Translations under genes and position numbers: made by a program
In this document: piece after piece, positions 12,683-24,040 of the stretch
Layout of the letters: each line of letters starts with the position of its first letter
Numbering within the stretch: the stretch's first letter is position 1
Source of the DNA: Metallyticus violacea
Taxonomy: Eukaryota > Arthropoda > Insecta > Mantodea > Metallyticidae
NCBI GenBank assembly: GCA_030762175.1
Contig: CM060831.1
Coordinates: forward strand, 31,695,001 to 31,759,000
Direction of reading: 5' to 3'
Length of the DNA: 64,000 bases
The notes under the pieces: model-generated
What the model was told of the DNA's origin: nothing
Seen by the model: the letters and a program-made list of their open reading frames with translations, nothing else
Databases searched by the model: none

Positions 12683-12900
12683 CCATAATGACAACCCTTG
12701 TCAATCTTCATGTACTCTTTTCCCTATGGTTACAGGACCATAAAAGTATCCAGCAGCAGTCTCAGCAGCCGTGGCAAAAATATAAGTTAGCGGAAAAAAC
12801 GTCGGAGAGGAAGAAATAACTTTACCCCTGAGAATCCAAAACTATCAAATCGTTCCAAAATCTTTCCCACCACACATTTTACATATTTAATTCATATCCC

Positions 12901-12969
12901 TTATATATATATATATATACTTAATCTTACATGAATTATATATTTATATATAATTCATATAAGATTAAG
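12901..12969. repeat. (TA)n tract followed by a hairpin palindrome
   Basis: An alternating TA run at 12901-12919 is followed by arms at 12920-12942 and 12947-12969. These are reverse complements with one mismatch and a 4-base loop. It lies 240 bases from the palindrome at 12630. Confidence 0.8.
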
Positions 12970-13060
12970 TTAATTCAATGAAGTAGCTTGTTTTGTATAA
13001 AATAAAATAAAATTTATTGATAAATAATTAGAGATTTATAAGATTATTTCATAAAAACTG

Positions 13061-13125
13061 GGGGGGGGGGCTCCCGACTCTGGGATAGAACCGCCTGTGC
13101 ATGAGTCACGTGGATTAAACTCTAC
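13061..13125 (-). repeat. Poly-G run and possible tRNA-like SINE fragment
   Basis: A run of ten or so G is followed by sequence whose minus strand reads CGGTTCTATCCCAG, resembling a box B. There is no box A in register and no body, so this may be chance. Confidence 0.25.
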
Positions 13126-14579
13126 TCTTTCTTAGTTGAGTACACTGAAAAAGAAAATGAACAGAAATATCTTTTTAATCTTTTGTGCCGCTTTTAGATT
13201 AATATTTTTCTCTTTAAAGTGTGGCGTACTTATCACTCTTACGATTATGTCAATCACTGCTTTACTATCTATTCCATGTTACTTATATCCTAACGTTATC
13301 ATTGGCTCCAGGACGACTTGCCCCCTGATGTTATACACATTAGTCCCTAAAGGAAATTACAAATTATTTTTAATAAGAACTAGTTTTCATTGAGATAACT
13401 GTATTAATGAATACTGTAATACTTTCGACATAAACCAATCGTTGTGAACATTTTAATTGTTAGTAATTTATGCACATGTTACTCTCTGTGCAGTGGAGGA
13501 ACAATCATTTTCAAAGCAAAGTGATGCCATCGCGAAAGCGTGCGCTGGTCCAGCTGGTGTTTTAAAACTCTGTCAAAGGAAGTCGATAAGGTTACCGTGA
13601 AAATGATTTTAATAAAGTTTGTGAAAACTATCCAGAGCTAACAAATCTGTTTGTAGCACTAACAGTACGCTCTAATTAACCATTAGGAGCCTGCACCTCC
13701 GAAGTGATATATTCGTATTTGTTCACGTCAGAACAGAAGTAACAGGGAACAAGTTCAGTCTCCAACATCAGTTGAACTCCGTAACAGCATAATGAAAAAG
13801 TATTGCAGGTATGTACACAAGGAATTTTTAGGCCATCTAAAAATAAATAAAGAAAAGGCAGTCCAGATGGAACTCTCGAGAAGAAAAGATTGTGAATTGC
13901 ATATTCACATGTGCCCGGTATAACGGGCTAATTATAGAGACATGCGTCTACCGTACAAAACGTTTCTGGCTGTTTACCCGGCTAAGGCACGATTCGCAGT
14001 GGTTTACTAACTCATCTTGCCTGGTCTTATTTCTTATCGTTTGCACATAGCTAATTTGTGACGGGTTCCCCTTTCCTACTCATGTTCTTAAAGTACAACT
14101 CTGATCTTCGAGCGGTTATTTATCTATAGATACCCTCGTTTTAAAAAGTTTTAAGGCAATGCTTAACTCTGCAGGTATCGTTACTCCCCAACTCGCAAAT
14201 CCATCCTCTGGAATTCCTCAGAATGTTGTGTACAATAAAAGGTCGATGATTAAACTTATTTTTTTATACGGTAAGTTTGGGTACAAATATCTGGGGATGA
14301 AAGCTATGGAACAGGACTGCTTCTTTGAAGGAAAGAATGTGAAGATAACCGAACTGAAATGGGTTTACTTTCAACAGCTATTAGTTTTACGTTTCTGGAA
14401 AATCACTGGAATGACAGCGATTGTCAATAAAACGAGCCCACTATTGTTATAAAAGTGTTTATTTTTATATATTTTTGAGGTTAACAAGCAGAAACTAGTG
14501 AGAAAGTAACACAGAAAGCTCACTGACAAACGCAAAAATGTTAAAGGGAATGAGTATCGATTCACGATTCACGAGGACG
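13126..14579. other. Unassigned DNA, no gene seen
   Basis: Open frames at 13136-13393 and 14159-14452 are hydrophobic or of mixed composition and unlike any family I know. No repeats or tRNA-like boxes seen. Confidence 0.45.
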
Positions 14580-15190
14580 GTTAGGACACGTTTCAGCTGG
14601 TTAGAGTACACAAAGCGCTAATTGTATGGCCAGCTGGCAGCAATTCACGAAAATACCCACCAAATACAGAACGTAACCTTCTTTTGATGCAGCGGTGGTT
14701 GCCAGTGGTGAAGTCGTAGACCCACTTCTCATGTATGTCGTAGCTTGTCAAGAAAGGGATCCTTCTGCTGATATGACAATACAAAACAGGGTCAGCTCGT
14801 GCCTTCTTATGAGCCATCGTCAACCCACCGACCGAGTTTGTATCTTTATCCTGGAGCTGTATGGTTTCTGCACTCATGTTGAACTGCTGGACCACGTACT
14901 CAAGCTTGTCTGGGCTTCGCCTCAATAGTCGCTAAGAGAGCCTCGTTTTCCATTGTTGTTGATCTTCCTGTCCGTGGCTCATCCTCGAAGGTTTCTTTGC
15001 CTTCTTGGAACTTGAACTTTCCATTCATTCACAGCATCAGCACCGAAGATCTACCATATTTTCCGTGCCCTGCAGTAGAATTGTTTCCCAATTTAAATTC
15101 ATAGAGCATAAAAGCCCATATATCAACTTCGGTGTGCTCATATTTGACTGCACTTCTCGGAATATTGGCTAACAGCTCAACAGTGTAACT
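14580..15190 (-). pseudogene. Mariner transposase relic
   Basis: On the minus strand, broken frames carry mariner landmarks in the expected order. An N-terminal MLYEFKLGNN-like stretch comes first, then TFEDEPRTGRSTTMENEALL (the linker with the EDEPRSGRP motif), LLATIEAKPRQ, DPFLDKL and LHQKKVT..WW (the region after the first catalytic aspartate). Several stops and frame changes interrupt it, and the C-terminal catalytic half is missing beyond 14580. The motif style is that of the mariner group that also gave rise to SETMAR-type transposases. No terminal repeats were recognised, so the element ends are lost. Confidence is high for mariner, lower for the exact clade. Confidence 0.75.
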
Positions 15191-15738
15191 CTCGGAAATG
15201 TGTTTTCGCTTGAATTTTATTTATTGCGCCTTTAATTGTTGTTAATGCTAGACACTTGAGTATCGCGAAAAAAATAGACAGAACTGTGTAATATATAGCT
15301 GAGGCGGCAGATATATATAATGAATGATAAAATACATTAAGATCAATAGCCAGACGTGCCCGCAGTACTTGAAATTGATTCTGGCAGAGCTCCATTAGGT
15401 TTTCTTCGTTGTACCAATTTAACAATAATTACAAAATGTTATAGCGACAATATTACAAACATAACATTGACAGTGACGTGCACAATACTCGTACAAATAA
15501 ACCAGTGCAAAGCATAACATAGATAAATAAAGGTATGTAATTCATTTATATGGACAATGAAAAATATTAGCTTAAGAAGAAGAGAAAAAGAAAAAAAAAA
15601 TAACAATAACAATATAAGCACCAACTATGACAATTTATACATATATCAACCTATGTAAATCCTGAAAATGGAAATAAATATATGAGAAAAACATATAGTT
15701 AAAACCCTAACAATACTATGAAGTAGATAAGAATATTT
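15191..15738. other. AT-rich spacer
   Basis: Between the mariner relic and the AAT repeat. Nothing recognised. Confidence 0.5.
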
Positions 15739-15783
15739 ATAATGATGATGATGATAATAATAATAATAACAATAATAATAATA
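15739..15783. repeat. (AAT/GAT)n microsatellite
   Basis: ATG-ATG-ATG grading into AAT repeats with interruptions, ending about 38 bases before the mariner left end. Confidence 0.8.
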
Positions 15784-15821
15784 GAATGAATAATTCTACA
15801 GGAGGGTAAAACAAATAAATA

Positions 15822-17036
15822 CGAGGGTAGGTCCACAAGTTTCCGGCCTCGTCGATACGGATTATCGTCTTCACAAAATTCTTATCTGGTGTCATTTCTA
15901 ATTTTTAAGTAAATAATTGCAGCTGTAACTTCCGCTACGCTGTGTTCAGTTGTTCAGATATAGTTCATAAAGAAGGCTATATGTAGAATATTGTGACATG
16001 TTCAAAATGGAGTATACAGCTGTTAATAAGCTTCTCACAAAAGAACGACTTACTTAATGAAATTAAACAGCGGTTAGACCTTTTACATGGGAAAGCATTG
16101 AAAACGATGAGCGTGCAAGTCGACCCTGGACGTGCATACTCCTGAAAACATTGATCGCTCTTGTGGAAGGGGAAATTATGGAAGACCGGCGGCTTAAAGT
16201 TACAGAAATAGCAGCAAGGTTGGGCCTTTCTAAAACAACAGTCCTTCGAAGTGTTCATGAACATTTAAACATGAATAAGGGTAGTGCAAGATGGGTGCTT
16301 AGACTTCTTTCCTCAGTCCAAAAGCAGCAACGATTCCTCTATTGTCAAGCATTTCTGGAGCTCTGCAACTAGAGAGAGAAGTTCTACAAACTATTGTTAC
16401 AGGAAATGAAACTATGGTCCTCTACTAAGATCCCTTGTCCAAAAGAGAATCAATGGAGTGGCGCAAACCTGACAAATTACCGCCTCTAAAGGCCAAGGTC
16501 ACTCAGTCAACCAAGAAGATCATGGCACCAATCATTTGGGACTGTGAAAGAATACTCTTCATTGAATTCAAGGAGAGGAACAACGCAGTAAATGAGGAGT
16601 ACTATGCTGGCCTACTGCACAGACTACGTGCTTCCATCAAAGAGAAAAGGCGAGGAAAGCTGAGTGGTGGTGTGCGCCTTCTGCAAAATAACGCGCCTGT
16701 GCACATAACTCTTATTGCAAAGGAAGCTATGAAGAAATGTGGCTTCAAGCAGATCGACCATCGACCCTACAGCCCAGATCTAGCTCCCAGTGACTATTTC
16801 CTCTTCTCATAACTCAAGAAGAACCTTCGAGGAAGGAATTTAAGTGTGACGAAGAAGTGATGGATGCTGTTTATGCCCATTTTGCAGACAAGACGTACTA
16901 TTTGAGAGGGGGGATAGAAATGTTAATTCACAGATGTGAGAAGTGTGTATTGCAATAAAGTGTAACTATATTGAAAAGCGAAATACAGTTTTTGTCTTTA
17001 TCATGGTTAGGCCCGAAACTTATGGACCTACCCTCG
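15822..17036 (+). mobile_element. Full-length, inactive mariner element
   Basis: A 1,215-bp element flanked by TA dinucleotides (15820-15821 and 17037-17038), the mariner target. Its ends are 27-bp inverted repeats starting CGAGGGTAGGTCCA, with about 25 of 27 positions matching. It holds a broken transposase on the plus strand. The size is close to the usual 1.2-1.3 kb of mariner. The solitary terminus at 4429 belongs to the same family. The element appears dead from stops and frameshifts, but its ends are still well preserved. Confidence 0.95.
16007..16958 (+). pseudogene. Mariner D34D transposase, frameshifted, catalytic residues mutated
   Basis: It begins with a candidate ATG (MEY..) and breaks early. 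The frame from 16151 to 16372 encodes the second helix-turn-helix and linker (EIAARLGLSKTTV, VHEHLNMNK, ARWV), ending in a stop. Catalytic sequence resumes in another frame: first VTGNET, where mariners have VTGDET, then RESMEW and DCERILFIEFKERN. Next come LLQNNAPVH, where HDNAPVH is usual, and YSPDLAPSDYF. From the changed second catalytic position to the D of PSD there are exactly 34 intervening residues, so the D34D spacing is kept. The first two catalytic aspartates both read asparagine. C-terminal remnants (EEVMDAVYAHFADKT, HRCEKCV) follow in a third frame. It normally cuts and joins DNA ends in the nucleus; this copy cannot. Confidence 0.93.
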
Positions 17037-17038
17037 TA

Positions 17039-18599
17039 CCTCTAGTAAATTAAACAATTTCTTATGAAATGCTCCTAAAGTTCGGCAGTCTCCGACATCC
17101 CGTGGTTATGCATTCCAGAGACGGGCGTGGTTACCTAGAATGATGATGAGTAAAGTGAGGTTCGGTGCAGTGTAATTGTAGTACGGGCCGGGTTTCAGAA
17201 CGTGTGTTAAAAGTGATGAGAGGAAGATAAGACGTTAAAAACGAGAAGAAAGATAAGAAGGAGAAGATGTATGGATAATTTTAAAAAGTAATGTGAGACA
17301 CTGAATATTTCTTCGGTCTTTCAGGCGGAACCAAGGCAACATGTTGATAATGATCAAACAAACGCAATTCGCAGATGTAACGTACGCACATATAAAAATG
17401 CTGTAGTTTTTGCGTTAGGTTAGAGTTAGAGTTAGTGTCTGTGAGGAGAAAATTACAACAATCGAAGTGAGGTATCACCCGGGATTGCACCAAGACCTAT
17501 TTAGTGTATCATGTAAATGATAGAAAGATTTTAGAATCCATCTTAAAAAGGGCGGGGGTGGCTATTTTCGAACTACATCTGATGAAAACTTCTGTAGATG
17601 TGCGGATGAACATTTTGAGCAATTTAAAATACGAAAAGTACTTTCTTTAAAATTCACACGAATAAAAAGGAAATGAGATAACAGAGGAAGAAATAAAGTT
17701 CCTGAAATTGTGAAAGAGGAACAGGCAGAAGACCTAAAATGCTTTTAAAATGAGAAAGTAAAAGAATGGAAACAGGAAGAGTGACACTGAAAGCGATTAA
17801 AAATACGAAAACAGCACCAGAGAAAATAGAAAATGTGAGATTGAGGGCAGTGATAGCGCAGGGGGAAAAAGTTAATATGAGAGTTAGGAGGAAAGGAAGG
17901 GAAAAGAGACATCGCACGACTTTCAGAACAGCATGCAAGCTAAATATAAATTGGAATTGATAAAGTTTTGAATATCAGGAATCTATCCGCCTCTCTCTTC
18001 ACTGTATAGCCAAACCGTGAAATAACATTAAAACTTTAAAACGAGTAACAGCTCGCTTCTAGGTCCCTTCAATAATGAAGTTGGTAAAACTTTCTATTTC
18101 CTAACTGATCGTAGCAGATTCTGTGATTTGGTAAAGTCCTCTTTGATAAGCTATCATTATTTGCTCAATTTTCAATAGCTATGACTTGAATTACTTTAAA
18201 GCTTCAGTCACGTGAATTCTGACTGGATTACAAGCTTTCAAGACCAATTTTGAATAGACTTTCATCATCGCAGTCTATTGCTAGCTGCAGTAGTTAGCCA
18301 AAAACCAGGGATACCGTTGATATATGGATATAAATCAGCTGTATGGTGTCATCATAGATGGTGCAACTACTCCATTGCACATTTCGGCTCTGTCTTTGAT
18401 GAAACTGTTTGTGATGAATGACGAGTAAGTTTTTTGGAGATACCCCCCTCCACACACATTATATGTGTATACACACACACAATTATTATAATTATACCCA
18501 GCACATTTCCTTCTTTATTTATTTCAAAACATATGATAGTAGCCATAACTTATTATACCTCAAATGCAGACTATATTTGGGGGATTATTAACCGCTATA
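17039..18599. other. Unassigned DNA; purine-rich part at 17640-17940
   Basis: The first 450 bases are of mixed composition and may be decayed repeat. The patch at 17640-17940 is rich in A and G, and its minus-strand frame is a low-complexity shadow. No gene recognised. Confidence 0.45.
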
Positions 18600-18965
18600 G
18601 AAAACGTTGAAAATAGCCTCCCTCCTGCATAAGACATAACTTAACACGTCGTTTAATATTCTGGTCACTCGTTGGAGGACTGTATTGTCAATACCATGTA
18701 ATGTTGTGCTTCAGGTCGTCCAATGTTTAGGGGCATTTGGCATAAGTTCTGTGTTTTAAATAACCCTGGGAAAAAGCACTGAGTTGTCAAATCAAGAGAT
18801 CTCGGTAGCCCAGGTTGTTGGAGATTATCCGGTCGCAGCGCCATGGATTGGTTTGATGTATGGCATATAGCCCCATTTTGTTGAAAGTATCCATTATCCA
18901 GCTCTACATCGTCCAGTTGCTCAACAAAATCCACCAAAATCTGGCGGCACTCTGCAGTCTCCACC
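18600..18965 (-). pseudogene. HTH-DDE transposase relic, C-terminal part
   Basis: The minus strand encodes QILVDFVEQLDDVELDNGYF followed by QQNGAICHTSNQSM, LPRSLDLTTQCFFPG and LNIGRPE. These correspond to the YFQQDGA.CHT, PRSPDLT..DFFLWG and C-terminal segments of insect DDE transposases commonly annotated with a DUF4817 helix-turn-helix. The usual catalytic QQDGA reads QQNGA and the SPDLT motif is mutated. The N-terminal half is absent. A (TG)n repeat adjoins it on the high-coordinate side. Confidence 0.7.
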
Positions 18966-18974
18966 GTCATGTGA

Positions 18975-19003
18975 ATGTGTGTGTGTGTGTGTGCGTGCGT
19001 GCA
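18975..19003. repeat. (TG)n microsatellite
   Basis: About a dozen TG units with CG interruptions toward the end. Confidence 0.85.
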
Positions 19004-19092
19004 CCGAGGGTGCCAAAGGTGTATACACACTTTCACAGTAGATATCTATTTAATATATTTCAAAGTTGGATCGAAAAACAACAGTAATGTGC

Positions 19093-19256
19093 AGTATGAT
19101 GTTCTGTAAACAGATGTGACTAACATACATTATGAAATCGGTGTTACGTAAAACAGGCAAATCAACAATGTACAAATGAAAACGAGATTATAATAAATCA
19201 ACAATGAACAAATGAAGCCAAAATTATCGTATGATGTTCTGTGAACAGATGTGACT
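19093..19256. repeat. Pair of 28-bp direct repeats
   Basis: Positions 19093-19121 and 19229-19256 share GTATGATGTTCTGT, a variable base, then AACAGATGTGACT. The interval also holds two near-identical AAATCAACAATG.ACAAATGAA words at about 19158 and 19195. The array lies just upstream of the transposase start at 19290 and may be the 5' non-coding part of that element. Confidence 0.75.
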
Positions 19257-19289
19257 CCCGTCACGTTATGCTAGCTTTGCAACAACAAA

Positions 19290-19611
19290 ATGGAGTCAAG
19301 ATTATCGTCTGAACAGCGGAAAGCAATTTTGAAGTGGTATTGGAAAACCGAGAATGTTGTTGAAGTTCAAAGGCAATGGAGACATGTGCACAGATCAGAA
19401 CCGTTCTTCGGATCTAACTCCGTTGGACTTCTACCTATGGGGAACTCTGAAGGATGCTGTATACCGTAGAAAACCAGTTACACTGGCAGCATTCGGGAAG
19501 CAATTGAAACAGCACGTGCTGCAATCGCTGAGGACAATTTCGCAACGTAGCTCAATCAGTAGTTCAAGTGCTCAGAATGCCGATGTTGAGCATTTTGAGC
19601 AACTGTTGTAA
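19290..19611 (+). pseudogene. HTH-DDE transposase, internally deleted
   Basis: An ATG at 19290 opens MESRLSSEQRKAILKWYWKT, then VEVQRQW, the N-terminal helix-turn-helix typical of DUF4817-type insect transposases. Within about 100 bases the frame shifts by one and continues as SSDLTPLDFYLWGTLKDAVY, the end of the DDE catalytic domain. It finishes with the C-terminal VEHFEQLL and a stop at 19609-19611. The entire central part, including the first two catalytic acidic residues, is missing. The result looks like a non-autonomous deletion derivative rather than random decay, because both ends of the protein are well kept. Confidence 0.78.
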
Positions 19612-20589
19612 CTGTAAAAGTCTAAAATGTTTAGTGCTCATCATTTTCTGTTTGTATGAATTCATTTCTGTTATGTTAACTTAGCTTTTATTTGCTTGAA
19701 CTGTGTATACATTTTGGGCACCTCTGTATATAAAGCACGATGTTTGCCTTTTACATTCACCAGAGGTCCAGTTGTTTCCATTATTGTGTTTCTTTCGGGG
19801 GGATTTCGAACACCAACTTCTCTCTGGTATGTACTCCGAGTAAGTCTAATTCAAACCGTAATCCAGTATTGCTTCACAAAGAAGAGCTGTTGATTTAATG
19901 TGTACTGCATTTTCACTGTGACTAGAACAAAATACCGAAAAGAGCTGCCAAAAATAAAAGACAACAATAAGGAATAAGGATAAAATCTGCACATCTCCTG
20001 ACAGGGAATCACAAATATTCTGCTTACATTTGCCCTTTAATTCGAGTGAATTTACAGCCGAATAAATAATTAAAGTAATGTATCAGCTCTATATAAATCT
20101 CACTGTAGTATTATTTAAAATTGTGTTGCTATTTACCGGATTTCAAAGCAACTGGATCCTCTTATCTCTGTGACTGTATGTGTAAAACTCTTAGGAATTA
20201 GCCTTCCAAATACGATATCCATTAGATTAGTGTTTGTACTATTGGGACAGCAGAGATACGAGGATCGCTATTTAATTTTTGGAATTTGAAGAAACCGTGA
20301 AAGATATGCTTCCTTTTGGCAGCAGTAGAAAGAGTGTTTCTTAATTAGTAACCACAGTGGAAGTTAACGCGCGGCACCCATTGTTACAGCTGCAGCAGAA
20401 TGTTAATTGTAGTCGTACGTCCGTTGCCTGGTGTTCTAAGATAGAGGCGACTCAAGAGTGCGACGGTTTTTTATGAGTATAAATACGGAAAAATAATTCC
20501 TGCAAAAATTACAAACTCTGTTTCTTCAGGTAAAAAGTCTGTATTTGGATTGCAGATTTAGACAAAGTAGAACAGCCTTGAAAGAGAAG
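19612..20589. other. Unassigned DNA, no gene seen
   Basis: Nothing recognised. The last 250 bases could be the 5' non-coding part of the next mariner relic. Confidence 0.45.
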
Positions 20590-21230
20590 GAGCATAGCAA
20601 CAGTATTCACGGACGAAAACATCGCTCGTGTGGAAAGATCCTGAAGGACTTACAGGGATGTAGAGGAGTCCCCAAATCTTCATTGGTCAGAAATTCTGCA
20701 CATATATCTTCGTTGTCGTTGGGTATCCCACAACCTCACAAAAGAAAAAGAAGAAGAAAACAGTAGCAGCAGCAAGAATGGAATGGTGCCAGGAAATGAT
20801 TCATCGTTTCGACAGTGGAAACTCCTGAGGTGCGCATGATATCTTCAGCGGTGATGAAAGCTGTATTTATCAATACGATGCGAAATCAAAAATGCAGTCG
20901 GCGATCTGAGTCCTCCCAAATGATGACTCCCGAAGGTTAAGCGATGTTGAAGGTAGGTCGGGAAGGTATTATTGACAACCATTCCACTCCAGGGACAAAA
21001 AGCAGTCTCTGCCAGTTGGAACCACAGATCACTAACAGAATTCCGGGGTTAGGAGGATTGTAGCTTCACCACAACAATGCCAATTTCTGCAAAAACTGGA
21101 ATGCCACTGGTGAACCAACCCCCGAGTTGTTCAGACCTAGCTCCATGTGACTCCTGTGCCAAATGTTAAGGAAAAACTAAGGATTAATCAATTTGGGAGG
21201 CTGGAAGAAACTGTTGCTCCTACAAAGAGG
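20590..21230 (+). pseudogene. Mariner transposase relic
   Basis: Broken frames on the plus strand follow the mariner order. First comes TDENIARVE (start of the second DNA-binding part), then HIYLRCRWVSHNLTKE (SRWIPHNLTE equivalent), EWCQEMIHRFDSGNS, and AHDIFSGDESCIYQYDAKSK, which contains the first catalytic aspartate in SGDES. Later frames give IVASPQQCQF and WNATGEPTPELF-like remnants of the catalytic core. Stops and frameshifts occur throughout, and no terminal repeats were recognised. This is a different mariner lineage from the 15.8 kb element. Confidence 0.75.
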
Positions 21231-21904
21231 AGAATGGTATCATCTCTTAAAGCAGGCACGACTGTAGGTTGTGTACTTTCTGTTTACCTAGCTGCACTTA
21301 ATTATTCCTCTCTGTTTCTGACTCTGTCGTTTAGTCGATGCGCACAGATTAACAATACAATGTTAGACCTTCTCTCGGTCTCACTTCTTTGCAAGAAATG
21401 TAGCAATGTGAAAATATTTCATTCTTTTGCTACAACGCTGCGAGCTTATTGAGGTAATTTTTTTTTTCCTTCCCAGTTGTAAGATCCCTGACATTTTAAG
21501 TGCTTTCGTTCTTCTTTGCATAGCCTAAACGATTCATAATTTTTCTTTTCTTCCATTTTCCCGTTTTATCTTCTGTTTCTCTTCTGATTCCTTAATACTT
21601 TTTTTATCTACGGAAATCAGAAACTAAAAGTAAAACACAAACTTGTTGTTAAAATCCCGCACCGGAGTGAAATAACCGAGCTAACAGTGAAGTACTAGAC
21701 AGACTATAGGCATTTAAGTTTTGAAAAAATATCACCACGCATTTTTGATAATTGTAACTTTATCATAACATTTCTTTCACTGTTTTACGCTATATTTGGG
21801 GAATATTTTGCAACAAGCCGTGGGAGATAAAAGCCATAGCAATCGGAAAAATAAAATAAATCGCATTAAAAAGTGCATAAACTGAATGAAAAAAAAAACA
21901 CTCC
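21231..21904. other. AT-rich DNA, no gene seen
   Basis: Nothing recognised apart from T-rich runs. Confidence 0.5.
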
Positions 21905-22060
21905 GGAGAGCATGATGAGTCAAAACAGCTCACGCTACAGTGAAGGCGTCTCCCGTATACTACCTGTAGTAGAGCTGTATAAATGGGGTGGGTCGCCACC
22001 ACACAATACTTCATGCACAGTTACACTGCTGCAGATTCTTTGGAGCTTCTCGGTGTCGGC
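21905..22060 (+). repeat. Short dispersed repeat R, copy 2
   Basis: The plus strand matches the minus strand of 4534-4740 through the landmarks TGATGAGTCA, CGTCTCCCGT, TAGAGCTGTA, TGGGGTGGGT, GCCACCAC and TACTTCATGCACAGTTACAC. Neither copy has visible flanking duplications. Origin unknown. Confidence 0.6.
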
Positions 22061-23139
22061 TCTAATCACAACATATCTGCATCTATGAATGCCATTATAC
22101 ATGATACAATTTGGTCTGTCATTGCAAGGTAAGTCATCTATCATAATAAGAAACAAACATGATCACAATGCAGGTTCTTGCGGACTTCAAAACGAATAGA
22201 CGCGTCTGTACTTTTCCAATTTACATGATCAGGGATAGAACTAAACATTTTTATATTCAGTATTCTTTATTCCATAATAATCCATTCCTTTTATTGCAGC
22301 CACAATGCATTTTAGCCTCGGAGGTTGCAATAAAGTCGAGGAATTTCTACAGCTGACGTATACTGCGTTTATTTCCGCATTGAAGAGTCACAGAACAAGT
22401 TTACGGAACTTTCCTTGGTGAAAAACGTTAGAACACACACTTTCTTATAAAAGCAAACAAAGAAACCACCTTAAGTACTCAGGAGGCAAAACTTTCCCTC
22501 ATCTAGTAGCCTCCAGCGATATCTGCGGAATTTAATAACCGATCATTTTCATAGTTCATTTCTGCAGCAATATAAATGCAAGACGAGGTACACTCAGCAG
22601 TCGAAGGGCCAAGTTGTATGACAGGATGAAACTAAACAGACGACACGAGTTCGCGTGCCAATCTGGATTTGCCTAGAGGTCAGCAGCCCGGTACCTTTCT
22701 ATACACCTGTAATTATTGTTTGCGTATTAGTGGACTTAGCAAATATGAACAGGCTAATTCCTGCTTTTATGTAACAGTCTTTGAAAAGTGTCACATACGT
22801 ATAAGGAGATCTGCGGCACCACTGTATGGCTTCGCATAGGACGGCCACTGATGGTTTCTTACAAGATAAACAGAAATCAGGCAATAGTCATAAGCGGCAA
22901 ATTCCACTGTTCGCAACCATATTAATAAAAACTACGGGACAAGAAAAGTCAATCTTATTTCTGGATTTAAATTAACAGTATATTTTCCTTCATAATGTTA
23001 TTTTTTCAAAATTCCAGAGACTAAATATTTGTTTATCTTTGTTTTACAGACGGGTCAAAAAGTTATGCACATCTTCGTTGTTGGCAAATAGAGCCTTCCC
23101 ATTACTTTCCATGTACTAATTATAATGTATAGAATATCT
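22061..23139. other. Unassigned DNA, no gene seen
   Basis: Nothing recognised on either strand. Confidence 0.5.
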
Positions 23140-24040
23140 ACACTATCTTAAAGAGTGGGAAACTATTCTACTGGGGGTATTCAAATTAATAGATTTAAGT
23201 TGAAAGAAATTCTATTTGCAGACGATCAGATTATTTTTGAGGAAAAGGAAGATGTTTTACAGAGATGGGTTAATAACCTGAAAGATATCATGGAGACATA
23301 TAATTTAACAACTAAGACCAAATCATAGGATTTTAAAGGGAATTAATAGATTACGACAAATGAATGGAACAATAAGGAGAACATTAAAGAACAAATGAAA
23401 TCCTATAAAGTAATGACAGTGTCAATGGCAACATATGGAAGTGAAAACTGGATTACGAATACAACAGATATTGTATTGATTTGTTTTATTTACGGACGCT
23501 CTAACATCCTACGTCATCAGCGTCTCACTCAATTCAGGACCTAAAACGGCCAATAAATGTTGCTTAGAGACCTCTTCTTTTACGCTTGAGTTTCCCCCCC
23601 CCCGTGCCGTCGACAAAGGACCCTTCCGAAGGTAGCCATAATTAGGGTTTTTACGCCCCAAAAATCCATCGACCCTGGCTGGGAATGAACCCGCGATCTT
23701 GAGTTTAGGAGGCAAGTATGGTTACCACTAGACCACCAGGACCGGCAAAATAGGACAGACTGGAAAAGAATAAAAACCGCAGAATGGGATTTTAGCTGGA
23801 TTTTGTCTTTTCTAGACAAACAAAGAAATGAAGAAATCCGAAAATAGCTATATATATATATATAATTTAAATTAAAACATTAATGAAAATAAAAATAATT
23901 GGTGCAAGCGTATATTAAGGATGAAAGAAGAACAGATACTATTCTTCTAAAACACAAACCTAGAGGATATCGCCAAGTAAGAAGACCAAGAACAAGATAC
24001 AGTGATTGAGGACGGAACAGGTCGACAGGCTATACCTTAT
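23140..24040 (+). pseudogene. Non-LTR retrotransposon fragment (reverse transcriptase and C-terminus), split by a SINE
   Basis: The first part encodes GIQINRFKLKEILFADDQII, with the catalytic FADD motif of reverse transcriptase at about 23212-23226. EEKEDVLQRWVNNL and a DFKG remnant follow. Downstream, YGSENW at about 23432-23449 matches the YGSE.W motif near the C-terminus of many insect LINEs. A SINE then interrupts. Beyond it the protein resumes with AEWDFSWILSFLDKQRNEEI and ends in a PKGRR/RP.RW-like remnant just before a (GAA)n tail. The 5' half is absent, as is usual for LINE copies. Frame breaks show it is dead. Confidence 0.8.
23476..23746 (-). mobile_element. SINE family 1, inserted in a LINE remnant
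   Basis: Minus-strand copy with tail TTGATTTGTTTTATTTACGG at the low end and tRNA-like head (GGTTACCACTAGACCACC) at the high end. A run of ten C near 23587-23596 replaces part of the body. It separates the YGSENW motif from the downstream LDKQRNEEI motif of the host LINE, so it postdates that LINE copy. No convincing target duplication was seen. Confidence 0.9.

Noticed and set aside
15822..17036. Active mariner
   Set aside because: The transposase has stops, frameshifts and lost catalytic residues.
17410..17440. Telomere-like TTAGAG/TTAGG repeats
   Set aside because: Only three imperfect units, no array.
19093..19256. CRISPR-like direct repeats
   Set aside because: Only two units, in an insect-type transposon context, without cas genes or regular spacers.
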